From Pectobacterium aroidearum (GTDB lineage Bacteria; Pseudomonadota; Gammaproteobacteria; Enterobacterales; Enterobacteriaceae), in assembly GCF_015689195.1 (NCBI RefSeq), contig NZ_CP065044.1, forward strand, positions 4,402,001 to 4,466,000: a DNA stretch of 64,000 nucleotides, written 5' to 3'. This document shows, in pieces, positions 45,126 to 54,699 of the stretch. Made by a program: the position numbers and the translations under genes. How positions within the stretch are numbered: the stretch's first letter is position 1; each line of letters starts with the position of its first letter. Below the pieces are notes generated by a model. It was not told where the DNA came from, ran no database searches, and saw only the letters and a list, made by a program, of their open reading frames with translations.

Positions 45126-46312
45126 CCCTCGCCACCCTCATCCGGTTTGAGCTACGCAGCTTACTGCGAGATCCGACCCTCTTGCTCACCCTGTTCGGCG
45201 GGATCCTGCTCTATTCCTTTCTCTATCCGCGACCTTACCTCGCCCAGACGCCGCGCGAACTGCCGGTGGTGCTGGTGGATGAAGATGGAACGCAGCTCTC
45301 GCGCCGTCTGGCGTTTATGGCCGATTCCACGCCGGAGGTACGACTGGTGGCACAGCGCAATACGCTGGATGAAGCCAAAGCGCTGCTTCTGCATGGCGAA
45401 GCAAAAGGGATTCTCTATATTCCGCGCCACTTCTACCGCGATATCATGCAGGGAAAAAGCGTCACGGTAAGCTATTCAGCCGATGCCAGCTACTTTCTGA
45501 TCTACGGCGCGATCGCGCAGTCTTTGGCAACGGTCGGTGGCACCGCGGGCGCACAGGTTAAAGTCGCACGGCTGCTTGCTCAGGGGGAAGGCATACCTGC
45601 CGCCAGCTCACAGTGGCAGGCTACCACGCTGAATACCGTGCCGGTATTTAACCCCACCATGGGCTATGTCGACTACGTGGTTCCCGGTGTTTTCATGTTG
45701 ATACTGCATCAGATTTTGTTGATGGGATGCGGCCTGCTCGGTGCCGGACAAAACCAGCGCACGCAGTCCGGCGGCGTTCACTATTGGCAATACGCGACAC
45801 CGTGGCGTTTACTGCTGGCACGCACCGCAGTCGTTGGCGGTGCCTACCTGCTGTCGCTACTCTATATGCTCGGTTTTTGTCTGGATGCCTACGGCATCGC
45901 ACGCGAGGCCAGCATGAGCCAACTGCTGCTGTTTACACTGCCCTTTCTGCTCTCGACGCTGTGGCTAGGCGTAGTACTGGGAGCCGCCTTTACACGCAAA
46001 GATCTCCCCAGTCAGGCAGTGCTACTCTCTTCCATTCCAATTGTCTTTCTTTCTGGCTTCATCTGGCCTGTAGAAATGATCCCGGCCCCTCTGAACTGGC
46101 TGGCGCAGTGGATACCTGCCGTCTTTACGATTCAGGGGATATTACGCCTTAATCAGATGGGCGCTGATTTTTCTCAGATCGACGCTTTCTGGTGGCATTT
46201 GTGGATGCTGGCCGCGCTGTACGGCCTGCTGGCGTGGGGGATGTTAGGGTATCGGCAGCGGCAATACCGCCGGGAGAATCAGGCGGCGCGTCGATGGCTG
46301 GCACGTGATTGA
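45119..46312 (+). CDS. ABC-2-type membrane permease 2
   Basis: 397 residues with the same layout as its neighbour: N-terminal segment near residues 18-36, a periplasmic domain ('LPVVLVDEDGTQLSRRLAFM', 'AKGILYIPRHFYRDIM') and about five C-terminal segments ending 'PAVFTIQGILRLNQMGADF'. It overlaps the upstream gene by 7 bases. The two permeases are presumably a heterodimer. Substrate unknown; such exporters move drugs, lipids or polymers. Confidence 0.85.
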   Translation: MLTLATLIRFELRSLLRDPTLLLTLFGGILLYSFLYPRPYLAQTPRELPVVLVDEDGTQLSRRLAFMADSTPEVRLVAQRNTLDEAKALLLHGEAKGILYIPRHFYRDIMQGKSVTVSYSADASYFLIYGAIAQSLATVGGTAGAQVKVARLLAQGEGIPAASSQWQATTLNTVPVFNPTMGYVDYVVPGVFMLILHQILLMGCGLLGAGQNQRTQSGGVHYWQYATPWRLLLARTAVVGGAYLLSLLYMLGFCLDAYGIAREASMSQLLLFTLPFLLSTLWLGVVLGAAFTRKDLPSQAVLLSSIPIVFLSGFIWPVEMIPAPLNWLAQWIPAVFTIQGILRLNQMGADFSQIDAFWWHLWMLAALYGLLAWGMLGYRQRQYRRENQAARRWLARD

Positions 46313-46344
46313 TAAACAGAAAAAACAACCGATAGCGAGCAGAA

Positions 46345-46372
46345 TAACGTCCCGGCAGTCGCACCGGGACGT
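46345..46372. terminator. bidirectional terminator, exporter / hydrolase genes
   Basis: A perfect 10-bp stem AACGTCCCGG/CCGGGACGTT with an 8-base loop between convergent genes. Confidence 0.75.
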
Positions 46373-46389
46373 TGAGGTAAAAACGTCAC

Positions 46390-47550
46390 TTAGTGTTTTT
46401 TCGTGTCAGCATGCAGATTTTTCAGTACGAAAGGAACGGAGTCACGTAGTGAAACGTTAACGGTTTCATCATGATTCATCCCCTTATATTCATGCACATC
46501 AACGGACGTTCCGGCTTTAGCGACATCACGCGCGAATGCACGCTGCATGATGGCCGGTACGTCAATATCCTGCATCCCGGTGCCAATAAATACCGGATGG
46601 GCGATTTTCAGGGTGTTATAGCGCAGACTTGCCGTCTGGCTTTCCAGTAATCCCTGTGTTGCGGGCTTCAGGCTATTGCCCGCATTCAGGCCATCATCCA
46701 TCACTTTTTTCGTTAACGCATCGATACACATTTCACGCGCGGCGGACACATCAGCAGCGGCTTTCGGCGTGAAGTAATCATCAACATTCAGCCCTTTTTC
46801 TGTATCAGCGGCTGACAGATAGATGTACATCGCATAGGGAATTTTGGGATCGCCGCCCTCTTTCACCCCACCGCCCCCGGCGAAAAGTGCCGCCGCAGAG
46901 GTCTTATCATCAAAATAAGGGACGCCGGTCAACACGGTTGAGACAATATGCAGATCCGGCGCATAGTCAGGCTGATACCCCACGCTTGCAAAGGCCGCAT
47001 GAGCCCCCTGCGACTGCCCCACAATGGTCAACTGATTGCGTAGCGGGAATGCGCCAAGCGCGGCTTTCACGCCGTCCAGCACGCTCCACGCTTCCCCTCG
47101 CGCATTGAGATAGTGATGCAACCCAGGAGATCCAAGCCCCGCATAGTCCGGGGCCACGACGGCAAACCCCAGCGACAGCCACGTATTCAGATACTGTGCA
47201 TCACGCGCGGAACGTGGATTAAGAGAAGGCGCACAGCTTGTCTGCACGCCGACCGTCCCATGTGCCCACACGACGACGGGCCAGCCCCCTTTTGGCGCTT
47301 CGCCTTTCGGGATAAACACAGCACCGGTGTCTTCCCGTGGGCTTTTGCCATCCACGCCGCTCAACGAACGGTATCGAATCAGATACTGTTCTGCTGCTTC
47401 CTGTAGGCCATTTTTCGCATCCAGCGTCGTTTTTTCAATCAAAGAACCGGGCGTGTCCGCCTCTGCAGAAGAACGCAGAGGCAACATACCGACCGATATC
47501 ACAAAAAATAACGTCAATACGCTTCGCTGTATCTGAGGTGAATGGAACAT
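46390..47550 (-). CDS. secreted alpha/beta hydrolase, lipase-like
   Basis: 386 residues with a signal peptide ending near residue 29-30 (SSA|EA). The fold is that of secretory lipases: 'WPVVVWAHGTVGVQTSCAP' (oxyanion region), 'FAVVAPDYAGLG', nucleophile elbow G-Q-S-Q-G near residue 167, catalytic Asp in 'GTGMQDIDVP' and His in 'YKGMNHDETV'. All three triad residues are therefore visible. It is likely a periplasmic or extracellular esterase/lipase. Substrate unknown. Confidence 0.85.
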   Translation of the reverse strand: MFHSPQIQRSVLTLFFVISVGMLPLRSSAEADTPGSLIEKTTLDAKNGLQEAAEQYLIRYRSLSGVDGKSPREDTGAVFIPKGEAPKGGWPVVVWAHGTVGVQTSCAPSLNPRSARDAQYLNTWLSLGFAVVAPDYAGLGSPGLHHYLNARGEAWSVLDGVKAALGAFPLRNQLTIVGQSQGAHAAFASVGYQPDYAPDLHIVSTVLTGVPYFDDKTSAAALFAGGGGVKEGGDPKIPYAMYIYLSAADTEKGLNVDDYFTPKAAADVSAAREMCIDALTKKVMDDGLNAGNSLKPATQGLLESQTASLRYNTLKIAHPVFIGTGMQDIDVPAIMQRAFARDVAKAGTSVDVHEYKGMNHDETVNVSLRDSVPFVLKNLHADTKKH

Positions 47551-47726
47551 GACATCTCTCCAGGGTGGGTTGATTTCACATCACCCTAAAAGATAGCCCA
47601 CTTACTCATTGCCAATTAATTCAATCAATAACTAATTGCTAGCAATAGCAAACCATTCATAAGCTAAGACGCGGCTCCAGGCCAACCCTGCAACGATGTA
47701 CTCAGAAGCCGCCAGTGAGAAGAATA

Positions 47727-48848
47727 TTATTCGTCGAAGAACCAGTATCCCTGATTAACCAGCCCGGTTAACTCAGCCACAAACGCCGGATTTTCCAGCG
47801 CGTCACCCAGCTCTTTTTTACCGAGAACGGTATAGCGACATAACGCATCAGCCGCTTTCGGATCGACCGTATCCAGCCGTTCACTGTTAATGAAGTAGCT
47901 ACCACCCACTTCCAGCACCCGCAGCCCGCTCAGACGCGTCAACACATCACCGTCCATCAGCGCCCCCACAATCTCGTCCTGCTCGTAAGGTGGCTCCGCC
48001 GGAGCGATATCCAGTTCGTGACGCGGCGTCGTCACAAAACGACCGAACCACTGTTTCAGCGCTTCCGGCTGATTGATCACCTCGATCATCATCTCGCGCA
48101 GGCGGCCAAACTCATAGTCTTCAACCCGCCCCGGATGCTCCCGACAGGTCAAATCCGGGTCGCTATAATGCTCACCACCGAGATCGTTCTCCAGCACGTA
48201 GTCAGCGAAGCTGCTGATTAAGTCTCTGCCGTTTGGCCCACGGAACCCCACGGAATAGTTGAGTGCAGTTTCGTGAGTAAAGCCGTCGTGCGGGAAACCT
48301 GGCGGAATATAGAGAATGTCACCCGGTTCAAGATCTTCATCAATAATCGGCGGGAAAGGATCGACATGCAGCAACGCAGGGTGCGGGCAGAACTGGCGCA
48401 TCGGCAACTTGTCACCCACGCGCCAGCGGCGGCTACCCATTCCCTGAATGATAAAGACATCGTACTGATCGATATGCGGGCCAACGCCGCCGCCCGGAAC
48501 GGAAAAGGAGATCATCAGATCGTCCAAACGCCAGTCCGGCAACACGCGGAACGGACGCACGAGTTCAGCAGACGGCGCATGCCAGTGATTCACCGCCTGA
48601 GCCAACAGCGACCAACCGGTTTCACCCAGATTATCAAAATGCTCAAACGGCCCGTTGCTAGCCTGCCACTGGCCATTTTTATGGCTGACCAGACGGCTGT
48701 CGACTTCCGCCTCCATCGCCAGACCCGCCAGCTCATCCGGCGTAATTGGGTCAACAAAATTCGGGAAAGCGTTCTTCAATACAACAGGTTGTTTTTGCCA
48801 GTATTTTTCTAAGAATTCGGGCCAGTTAAGGTTAAGTTGATAAGCCAT
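47727..48848 (-). CDS. roxA: ribosomal protein uL16 arginine hydroxylase RoxA (YcfD)
   Basis: RoxA is a 2-oxoglutarate/Fe(II) oxygenase that hydroxylates an arginine of ribosomal protein L16. From the ATG at 48848 it has 373 residues, the E. coli length, starting MAYQLNLNWPEFLEKYWQKQ. The JmjC metal site is 'VGPHIDQYDVF' (His and Asp) with the second His in 'PGFPHDGFTHETA'. The frame extends to 48917, but the extra 23 residues are not conserved. Confidence 0.95.
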   Translation of the reverse strand: MAYQLNLNWPEFLEKYWQKQPVVLKNAFPNFVDPITPDELAGLAMEAEVDSRLVSHKNGQWQASNGPFEHFDNLGETGWSLLAQAVNHWHAPSAELVRPFRVLPDWRLDDLMISFSVPGGGVGPHIDQYDVFIIQGMGSRRWRVGDKLPMRQFCPHPALLHVDPFPPIIDEDLEPGDILYIPPGFPHDGFTHETALNYSVGFRGPNGRDLISSFADYVLENDLGGEHYSDPDLTCREHPGRVEDYEFGRLREMMIEVINQPEALKQWFGRFVTTPRHELDIAPAEPPYEQDEIVGALMDGDVLTRLSGLRVLEVGGSYFINSERLDTVDPKAADALCRYTVLGKKELGDALENPAFVAELTGLVNQGYWFFDE

Positions 48849-48938
48849 GCGTTGACACCAGTGAGAAGAGAAACGGGCCTGATTATAAAGAAGGTGATGC
48901 CAGCGCAACTTTGTCATTGGTCAATGGGCGGAGAACTA

Positions 48939-49367
48939 TCATGCAGACTGCATATTTTGCTTTATGAGATAGTGCCTAAACATGCCTTCTTCAGGAAAAT
49001 CGGGTAAAGACATGTGCAGTTGATAACCTTGCTTTTCATAGAAAGGAAGCGCCTGAAAACTAAAGGTATCCACAAGCGCATGACGGCACCCAAGACGCAT
49101 CGCCTCCTGTTCCGCTTCCTTCACCAACGTGCTGCCGAGCTTCAGACCACGGGATTCTTCACTCACCCACAAATAATCAATACACAACCATAAGCCTTTA
49201 CGTGTAGCGATCAATCCGCCAAGCATAGTTCCAGCACTATTGCGGTGAAAAATACCCAATTGCCCAAAAGAGGCAGGATTAATAAACCGATGGTTGTAGC
49301 TTCGCAGGCCCGCAAAAAGTGCTTCCCGATCGTTATCGGTAATGTCGTGCGTCACGATTAATTCCAC
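48939..49367 (-). CDS. GNAT-family N-acetyltransferase
   Basis: 142 residues with the acetyl-CoA-binding core: '[20 protein letters not shown]' (motif A, the R-G-x-x-x-G loop) followed by '[20 protein letters not shown]' and '[11 protein letters not shown]' (motif B). Substrate unknown. Read as a single gene, 90 bp from roxA. Confidence 0.88.
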   Translation of the reverse strand: MELIVTHDITDNDREALFAGLRSYNHRFINPASFGQLGIFHRNSAGTMLGGLIATRKGLWLCIDYLWVSEESRGLKLGSTLVKEAEQEAMRLGCRHALVDTFSFQALPFYEKQGYQLHMSLPDFPEEGMFRHYLIKQNMQSA

Positions 49368-49603
49368 TAGATCCTCCTCTGCTCCCGTTTATTAAAAATG
49401 CATGACTTGTATGAATAACGCATAGACGAAATCTGGTTTCAGCATAAATACAATCCGCCTTTCGGTACACGCTCTTTACATGGTGATTGTGCTTCTTTGT
49501 GATTAAGAAAGGCTGGATAGTTTAGGGGGGGTTAAGGGAAAAGAGGCTAAGGAAGAAGGTATAGCTGCTGAATTTTGGACATAAAAAAAGCCACCCTAAG
49601 GTG

Positions 49604-51031
49604 TAATGCCAGTCAGTTAAGCGACTGACTGGCATTTTATCTACGGGCCTTACTGTATTTTTGGGGCCTTTCTTTTACTATTCGTGGGAAGGCCCTTTCC
49701 CTTCTTATCGGTAATTTCACCAGTTGTCCCTGGCTTTCAAGATCACGCATTAGTTCCGGGATGCGGCCCGGTGAAGCACCCTGTAGTGTCATCAGCATTC
49801 GCATCACCATTCCGCACGATTCTGAGAAGCTCAGCTGATTTGGCCAGTATCCTTTCAGATGTCCTGCCATTTTAATCATCTGATATCTTACAAGATTATA
49901 GGCCAGTAATACTCCCCATAACTCCTGCTCCACGAGCTCAGGTTTCTTACTTCGCAGTGTCAGCCTGCTCAGTTGCATCGTCTGCTTTATCTCACGGTAG
50001 CCCAGCTCGATTTCCCACCGGTGGCTGTACAGGTCCGCCATCTCTCCACCAGGGAAGCGCAGCGCATCCGTCATCGACGTCAGCAGATGACAGACCTTTC
50101 CTTTGCGGGTCAGTGTCAGTAGCCGTGCTGTGATTTCCTCCCCCAGACCCGGCCACTTTTTACGGGCCTGTGGACTGGTTTTCAATTTTACCAGATGATC
50201 ACCTTTACCCAGCTTCCTGACCTCTTCATACTGCGCCCCCTTTTTCAGCGGGATCAGCCAGTGCCGGTGTTTCCCCGCCTGATTCCAGGCATTCAGCAAA
50301 CCCAGTGCGTAATAGCCTTTATCGAGTAAAGTCAGCGTGTTATCACCTGTCTGTGCTATCAACTGTTCTGCAAGCGCATTTTCACTCTCTTTCATCGTGC
50401 CAAAGGCTGCTGCCGTCAGCAGATGGCTGGTCAGCTCCATCTGGCAGACCATTTTTACCTGTGGATAGAGTCCCGGTTTTCCGCCATGTGTCTGGCGCGG
50501 GAAGGCGGCATCATTTTCTGGTGTATCCGGCGTTCGCCAGACCACGCCATCCACGGCCAGCAGAGTCAGGCCACACCAGTGTGGATGTGGCGTTTCACTA
50601 TGCCAGAGCTGTGCAGTTTGTGTGAACACACGGCGAACGGCCTCACTTCCCAGGCGCTGGCGAGCCTGAATCACGGCACTCGGGGCGACAAAGGGACGGT
50701 TACCCGGCAGCATAATATCCAGACGGTTAACAATCTGGTGAAGGGGCTCTTTACGTTCAAGCGCCATGCCGACAATGCACCAGACCATCATTTCAAGCGG
50801 GAGACGCCGCTTGCGTAGCGTGACCGTGCCGGACTCGGCGAGACAACGTGAGACGAGTTCGGGGTCGAGATAATCCCCCAGAGAAGTCAGTGGGTTACGC
50901 AAAGAGTCGTAATGGGATACCAGATCAAGAGCCTGTCCAATGTGCATAAAAAAATCCGGAAACGGGTGAGCATTTCCGGATTTTTACACATCCACTGGAT
51001 CGGTCAACCGATCCTTAACTGATCGGCATTA
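49604..51031 (-). mobile_element. IS4 copy, 1428 bp, intact
   Basis: Ends TAATGCC...GGCATTA form inverted repeats (TAATGCCAGTCAGTTAAG against TAATGCCGATCAGTTAAG, 16 of 18 bases). It is flanked by a 12-bp direct repeat CACCCTAAGGTG at 49592-49603 and 51032-51043, the target duplication, which is usual for IS4. Length is within 2 bp of E. coli IS4. It carries a full transposase and inserted into the terminator stem of the duplicated leuX end. Confidence 0.95.
49637..50947 (-). CDS. IS4 transposase
   Basis: 436 residues, close to E. coli IS4 transposase (442) over its length (start [20 protein letters not shown]). DDE-type catalytic acids are in '[13 protein letters not shown]', '[10 protein letters not shown]' and '[17 protein letters not shown]', the last being the IS4-family Y-R-E-K-type motif. 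The frame is intact, so it may be active. Confidence 0.95.
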   Translation of the reverse strand: MHIGQALDLVSHYDSLRNPLTSLGDYLDPELVSRCLAESGTVTLRKRRLPLEMMVWCIVGMALERKEPLHQIVNRLDIMLPGNRPFVAPSAVIQARQRLGSEAVRRVFTQTAQLWHSETPHPHWCGLTLLAVDGVVWRTPDTPENDAAFPRQTHGGKPGLYPQVKMVCQMELTSHLLTAAAFGTMKESENALAEQLIAQTGDNTLTLLDKGYYALGLLNAWNQAGKHRHWLIPLKKGAQYEEVRKLGKGDHLVKLKTSPQARKKWPGLGEEITARLLTLTRKGKVCHLLTSMTDALRFPGGEMADLYSHRWEIELGYREIKQTMQLSRLTLRSKKPELVEQELWGVLLAYNLVRYQMIKMAGHLKGYWPNQLSFSESCGMVMRMLMTLQGASPGRIPELMRDLESQGQLVKLPIRRERAFPRIVKERPQKYSKARR

Positions 51032-51302
51032 CACCCTAAGGTGACTTGATTTTCATACGATGGTGCGAAGGCCGGACTCGCAACTAAATTTAATACATTG
51101 ATTAATAGCCACTTAAAATAAACAAATGGATTTAATGACCACCATATTGACCCCTTTTATACAATAAGGGTTTTAAAACCATACTAATGATAGAAATAAT
51201 AAATGAGCTATTTTTCCACATAAAATACTTGAATAACACTGCCATTTAATTATTTAATATTGTCTATAAAATAAAAACCATTTAGCTATAATTAAAAAAT
51301 CA
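51032..51302. other. island left border, non-coding
   Basis: After the target duplication (51032-51043) and the end of the attachment repeat (51080) come about 220 bp of very AT-rich DNA with no gene. This is the 3' flank of the methylase gene. Confidence 0.5.
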
Positions 51303-52172
51303 CTAAGATAACTTGATAATTTTATCACCTATGAGGTTCTCAGGGATATTGATATCATTGCAAACAATTAACAACTCAGTACCGATACGCTTCTTTGCGG
51401 CACTATAATTCAAATAGAATTCATACATATTATTTATTTTATAAATTTCTTTTATTTTTAATGCATTATCATAAGTTAATATCCAAGGAACTCTAATAGA
51501 TGAGATAACTTTAGATAAAGCGGCATGATCATTTTCATTGTAAAAATTCGTATATAAACTAGCCCCCTTCTCAAAATATGGAGGATCTATATACATGAAA
51601 AAATCATTTCCGCTGCGATCATCTATTTTTTTTATAAAATCTACTGCATCCTCATTATAAATTTTTATAGAATCTTTATGTTTTTTTATTTTTACTATTT
51701 TTTTTATTAAATCATCTTTATTAAATCTACAGTTCAGCTTGTAATCACCTTCTTGTTTTAGCCCGCCAATTACACCAGCTTTTAAAATAATTCCAGATCT
51801 ATTCGTCCTATTGAGGAAAAATGATGAGAATCCTAAATCTAGTACATTAGCGCTATTCTTATTATTTTGAATATTTCTTTGTTTATACCATTCATCAATA
51901 GTTATCTCGGTATTTTCTATTCTATCTATAAACGCTTCTGTATCATTAAGAATAGAATGCCAGATAGCCCAAATTGAACGATCTAGATCATTCAAATGAA
52001 TCTCTTCAGCAAACCCACCAAAAAGAAGAGCTAGCGCAAGCCCACCACCGCCAGCATATGGCTCGGCATATTTACATTTATTTAGTGAATTATTCTGGAT
52101 TATATTTGAAACCATCGGATAGATGGCTGTTTTACCTCCAGGGTAGCGAAGAGGGGAATAAGTTACTGGCAT
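51303..52172 (-). CDS. DNA adenine methylase (Dam/D12 class)
   Basis: 289 residues. N6-adenine methyltransferase motifs in the alpha order: 'LRYPGGKTAIYPMV' near the N-terminus, AdoMet motif 'YAEPYAGGGGLALALL' near residue 37, and catalytic 'FFMYIDPPYFEKG' (DPPY) near residue 187. Dam-class enzymes methylate GATC or related short sites; specificity is not readable here. The gene is AT-rich (near 30% GC by eye) compared with core genes, a sign of transfer. It follows the ParB-like gene on the same strand after 65 bp, so they may be one operon. Confidence 0.9.
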   Translation of the reverse strand: MPVTYSPLRYPGGKTAIYPMVSNIIQNNSLNKCKYAEPYAGGGGLALALLFGGFAEEIHLNDLDRSIWAIWHSILNDTEAFIDRIENTEITIDEWYKQRNIQNNKNSANVLDLGFSSFFLNRTNRSGIILKAGVIGGLKQEGDYKLNCRFNKDDLIKKIVKIKKHKDSIKIYNEDAVDFIKKIDDRSGNDFFMYIDPPYFEKGASLYTNFYNENDHAALSKVISSIRVPWILTYDNALKIKEIYKINNMYEFYLNYSAAKKRIGTELLIVCNDINIPENLIGDKIIKLS

Positions 52173-52237
52173 AGCTCACCTAAAAATAACATGTACTTTT
52201 TGTATTATACAATATTATTCGTAATAAAAACCACTAT

Positions 52238-53659
52238 TTATATATTCTTTGGCTTAGATTGATGTTCAACACAAATTGTAACTAATGGTTTTGCAATTAA
52301 CCAAACTGATTTTAGCATATCCCTATCTGGTAGGGTATATTCACCATGCGCATAACGATTCAATGAGTCTAAAGAATTCCAGTTAGCACTATCTTTAGAT
52401 ATAAATCTTGTTAAGTCGGCCAGATAAGCCTTATTAGTAAACCATACATCTCTCTTCACGAGAGCATTAATGTTATCAGAAAGATTTTTAACTCTTCCAT
52501 TACCGTTCAGACACTGATCTTTTTTCCCATGAATTTCAAAAATTCTTACTACTGATATTTCAACAATTGAACGTAACAATAAAGCAGCCGAATTTTTATA
52601 CGTATCAATAAGCATGCCTTGTGCTTCTTGAATCAATATATCTAACTTATCGCTTCCAGTAATATAATTCACTCCCTTGGGAATTAAGGTTTCCTTAGGT
52701 TTTCTTCGAGGTTTACTAATCTCAACATCATCCGATGAGACCTTCGTATTACTATTATCTGGAGTAAAATCCACACTTCCATCATGTATTCCTACAGGTA
52801 TCTTCTCCATCTCGCTTTCAATATAAGAATCTATTTGCTTACTTGTATTTAACTTACGAGAATCAATTTTCTTTGTAACAATATCAATTACAAACTGTCT
52901 CAGCAATGCGTTGAAATACGATTTAGAAGTATCTGTTCTTAATCTATTTTCTTCGATTCTAAAACCTGTTTTTTCTTTAAATATTTTTGAATTAACCAAC
53001 CTAGATATAGTACTAATATTAAATTTTGACATTAACGCTTTATCTTCAATATCAGTAGGTAACTCTAGCTCTGTAAAATATCTCTCTAAAAGGTACTCTT
53101 GGACTGAATCTTGTATTTCTATAACTTTAACATTAAATCTTTCTGCAATATCCTGAATTGACTCACCACTGTCAATACCAATACTAGCAATAAATTTATT
53201 TTTTTGCTGTCTACTCCACTGAAGCTTTCCTTCTGCATGTAATTCAAAAAGAACATTTTCAACGGCTCTTCTTGATGGAGCAACAAATACATCTATTTTT
53301 TCTATCAAATCGGAGCCTAGACGATTTTTATATAATTCGATTTTTCGTCGTTTAGCTGGTGAAGGAACTAATTCTGGATCAATCAAACATTTCAGCGCAG
53401 ATACTCGGCGGTTTCCTTCTACCACTACGTAGTTTTCACCCTCTTTAACTACATATATAGGATCGTGTGATATAAACCCCTTTTCTACAATTTTATGTGC
53501 AAGCCTTTCAATTCGTTCATTTTGGAATAAATAATTTAGTATATCTTTTGTTGTTCTAATTGTAATGTAACTTGGAATTCTTGGATTTTCTTTGTCAAGT
53601 CGTAAATTTGATACAGATAACGACAATCGTGGCCAAGAACTATAATCTATTCTACTCAT
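52238..53659 (-). CDS. ParB/Srx-domain protein paired with adenine methylase
   Basis: 473 residues from the ATG at 53659 (AGGGAG ribosome site; a TTG at 53689 is possible). The N-terminal about 120 residues look like a ParB/sulfiredoxin nuclease-type domain: 'NEIRP'-like start 'SVSNLRLDKENPRIP', 'GFISHDPIYVVKEGENYVVV' and 'EGNRRVSALKCL'. A helical, charged middle follows, with a Lys/Pro-rich linker near residue 320 and a helical C-terminal domain of about 150 residues ('AAALLLRSIVEISVVRIFEI'-like block, 'RYAHGEYTLPDRDM') that recalls HEPN/Abi-type folds. It is AT-rich. Possible defence or modification partner of the methylase; function unknown. Confidence 0.7.
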   Translation of the reverse strand: MSRIDYSSWPRLSLSVSNLRLDKENPRIPSYITIRTTKDILNYLFQNERIERLAHKIVEKGFISHDPIYVVKEGENYVVVEGNRRVSALKCLIDPELVPSPAKRRKIELYKNRLGSDLIEKIDVFVAPSRRAVENVLFELHAEGKLQWSRQQKNKFIASIGIDSGESIQDIAERFNVKVIEIQDSVQEYLLERYFTELELPTDIEDKALMSKFNISTISRLVNSKIFKEKTGFRIEENRLRTDTSKSYFNALLRQFVIDIVTKKIDSRKLNTSKQIDSYIESEMEKIPVGIHDGSVDFTPDNSNTKVSSDDVEISKPRRKPKETLIPKGVNYITGSDKLDILIQEAQGMLIDTYKNSAALLLRSIVEISVVRIFEIHGKKDQCLNGNGRVKNLSDNINALVKRDVWFTNKAYLADLTRFISKDSANWNSLDSLNRYAHGEYTLPDRDMLKSVWLIAKPLVTICVEHQSKPKNI

Positions 53660-53778
53660 AAAACTCCCTATTTTGTTTATAATTAGCAAGATCAGTATAA
53701 TTCATTTTTGACACCAATATGATACTACCAAAGCTGTATATAGCTTAAAAGCCAGCATGGCAGGATAATTAAAAAACA

Positions 53779-54102
53779 TCAAACCAATACCTTCAACCCA
53801 TGTTTCTGCACCACGGTAAGCAATTTCAGCGACAACCCACTAGGGCGTTTTACGCCGCTTTCCCATTTCTGCACCGTTGAAACACTAGTGTTCAGGTAGC
53901 TTGCGAAAACAGGCTGGCTAACTTTCAGCTTTTCACGCAACGCTTTGATCTCAATAGGCTGAAGATCGTCCACGCTGTTGAGGCACGCTTTGTCAAAGTT
54001 ACGCATGGTTTCCTGTGGAATAGCGTCGACGCTGAATAATCCAGAAGCCGCGCTATGGATAGCCTCAAATGCAGGACTCTTAAATTTACTTTTTGCGGTC
54101 AT
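53779..54102 (-). CDS. XRE-family antitoxin/repressor
   Basis: 107 residues with a C-terminal helix-turn-helix: 'EIKALREKLKVSQPVFASYL', 'NTSVSTVQKWESGVKRPSG'. This is the COG2944-type regulator usually paired with a RelE-like protein. The toxin gene is upstream and overlaps by 17 bases (toxin-first order as in HigBA). Confidence 0.85.
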   Translation of the reverse strand: MTAKSKFKSPAFEAIHSAASGLFSVDAIPQETMRNFDKACLNSVDDLQPIEIKALREKLKVSQPVFASYLNTSVSTVQKWESGVKRPSGLSLKLLTVVQKHGLKVLV

Positions 54103-54445
54103 GACTAATCTCCACCAGTTCTTTACTCTTAATCAGTGCCGTAATCTTTTCATCGGCAAGGGTTGCGTAGTGCTTCGCCAACTCGCGGAATCCGGCCAGT
54201 TCACGATTATCGATATTCGCCATATCCTGCTTGGCATACAGGAACGTGTAAAACCAGTGCTGTCCACCTTTCGCCAGTATGATGGCGCGATCGCGATTCT
54301 GGTTCAGCCGCTTCTTATAAACGCCGCCGCCGAGATCGTCGGCTTTCCCTTGCATCACTGCCTCAATAGCCTCACATAACTCACTATCCTTGATGGCGTG
54401 GGATTTAGCCGCTTTAGTGAACCATTTGGTTTTGAATACACGCAT
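54086..54445 (-). CDS. RelE-like toxin (HigB/COG4737 type)
   Basis: 119 residues: 'MRVFKTKWFTKAAKSHAIKD', 'GKADDLGGGVYKKRLNQNRD', 'RAIILAKGGQHWFYTFLYAK'. This pattern is that of RelE-like proteins encoded upstream of XRE regulators in islands. Expected to inhibit translation when freed. GC content is closer to the host than that of the neighbouring methylase pair. Confidence 0.82.
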   Translation of the reverse strand: MRVFKTKWFTKAAKSHAIKDSELCEAIEAVMQGKADDLGGGVYKKRLNQNRDRAIILAKGGQHWFYTFLYAKQDMANIDNRELAGFRELAKHYATLADEKITALIKSKELVEISHDRKK

Positions 54446-54609
54446 CAGGTCGACATCCTGTAACCTTAACTATAGCACTTGGTGCTAGATTACTCGCTTT
54501 TCAGGCAGAGTCAAAGCGCTTGAAGTCTGCAAACCTTTGTCGTATTTTTGACCGTGAAACCCTGCTGTCGATGACAGCCACCAATGTTTCCAGTATCGGG
54601 ATGATATGA

Positions 54610-54699
54610 GTGACCTGTGAGAAGCGCCTTCGGGTGGTCACACTGCCAAAGTCATAAGGAATGGAGCGTGGTCTGAGACTGACGCCTTCGGGCGACCAC
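54610..54699. repeat. two tandem 32-base TTCG hairpins
   Basis: Copy 1 (54610-54641) and copy 2 (54668-54699) have the same length and plan: outer stem, about 10-base bulge on one side, inner stem CGCC-TTCG-GGTG or CGCC-TTCG-GGCG. Outer stems are GTGAC/GTCAC and GTGGT/ACCAC, so both sides changed together. The start-to-start distance is 58 bp. Confidence 0.6.

Larger units (their letters stand above)
49577..51080. other. far attachment repeat of the leuX island, split by IS4
   Basis: GGACATAAAAAAAGCCACCC... at 49577-49603 continues after the IS at 51044-51080 (ACTTGATTTTCATACGATGG..., ending in a degenerate copy of the leuX 3' end). Joined, about 64 bp match 63079-63143 with three differences: one substitution in the terminator stem, one deleted C within the tRNA part and the end point. 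It marks the leuX-distal border of the island. Confidence 0.85.
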
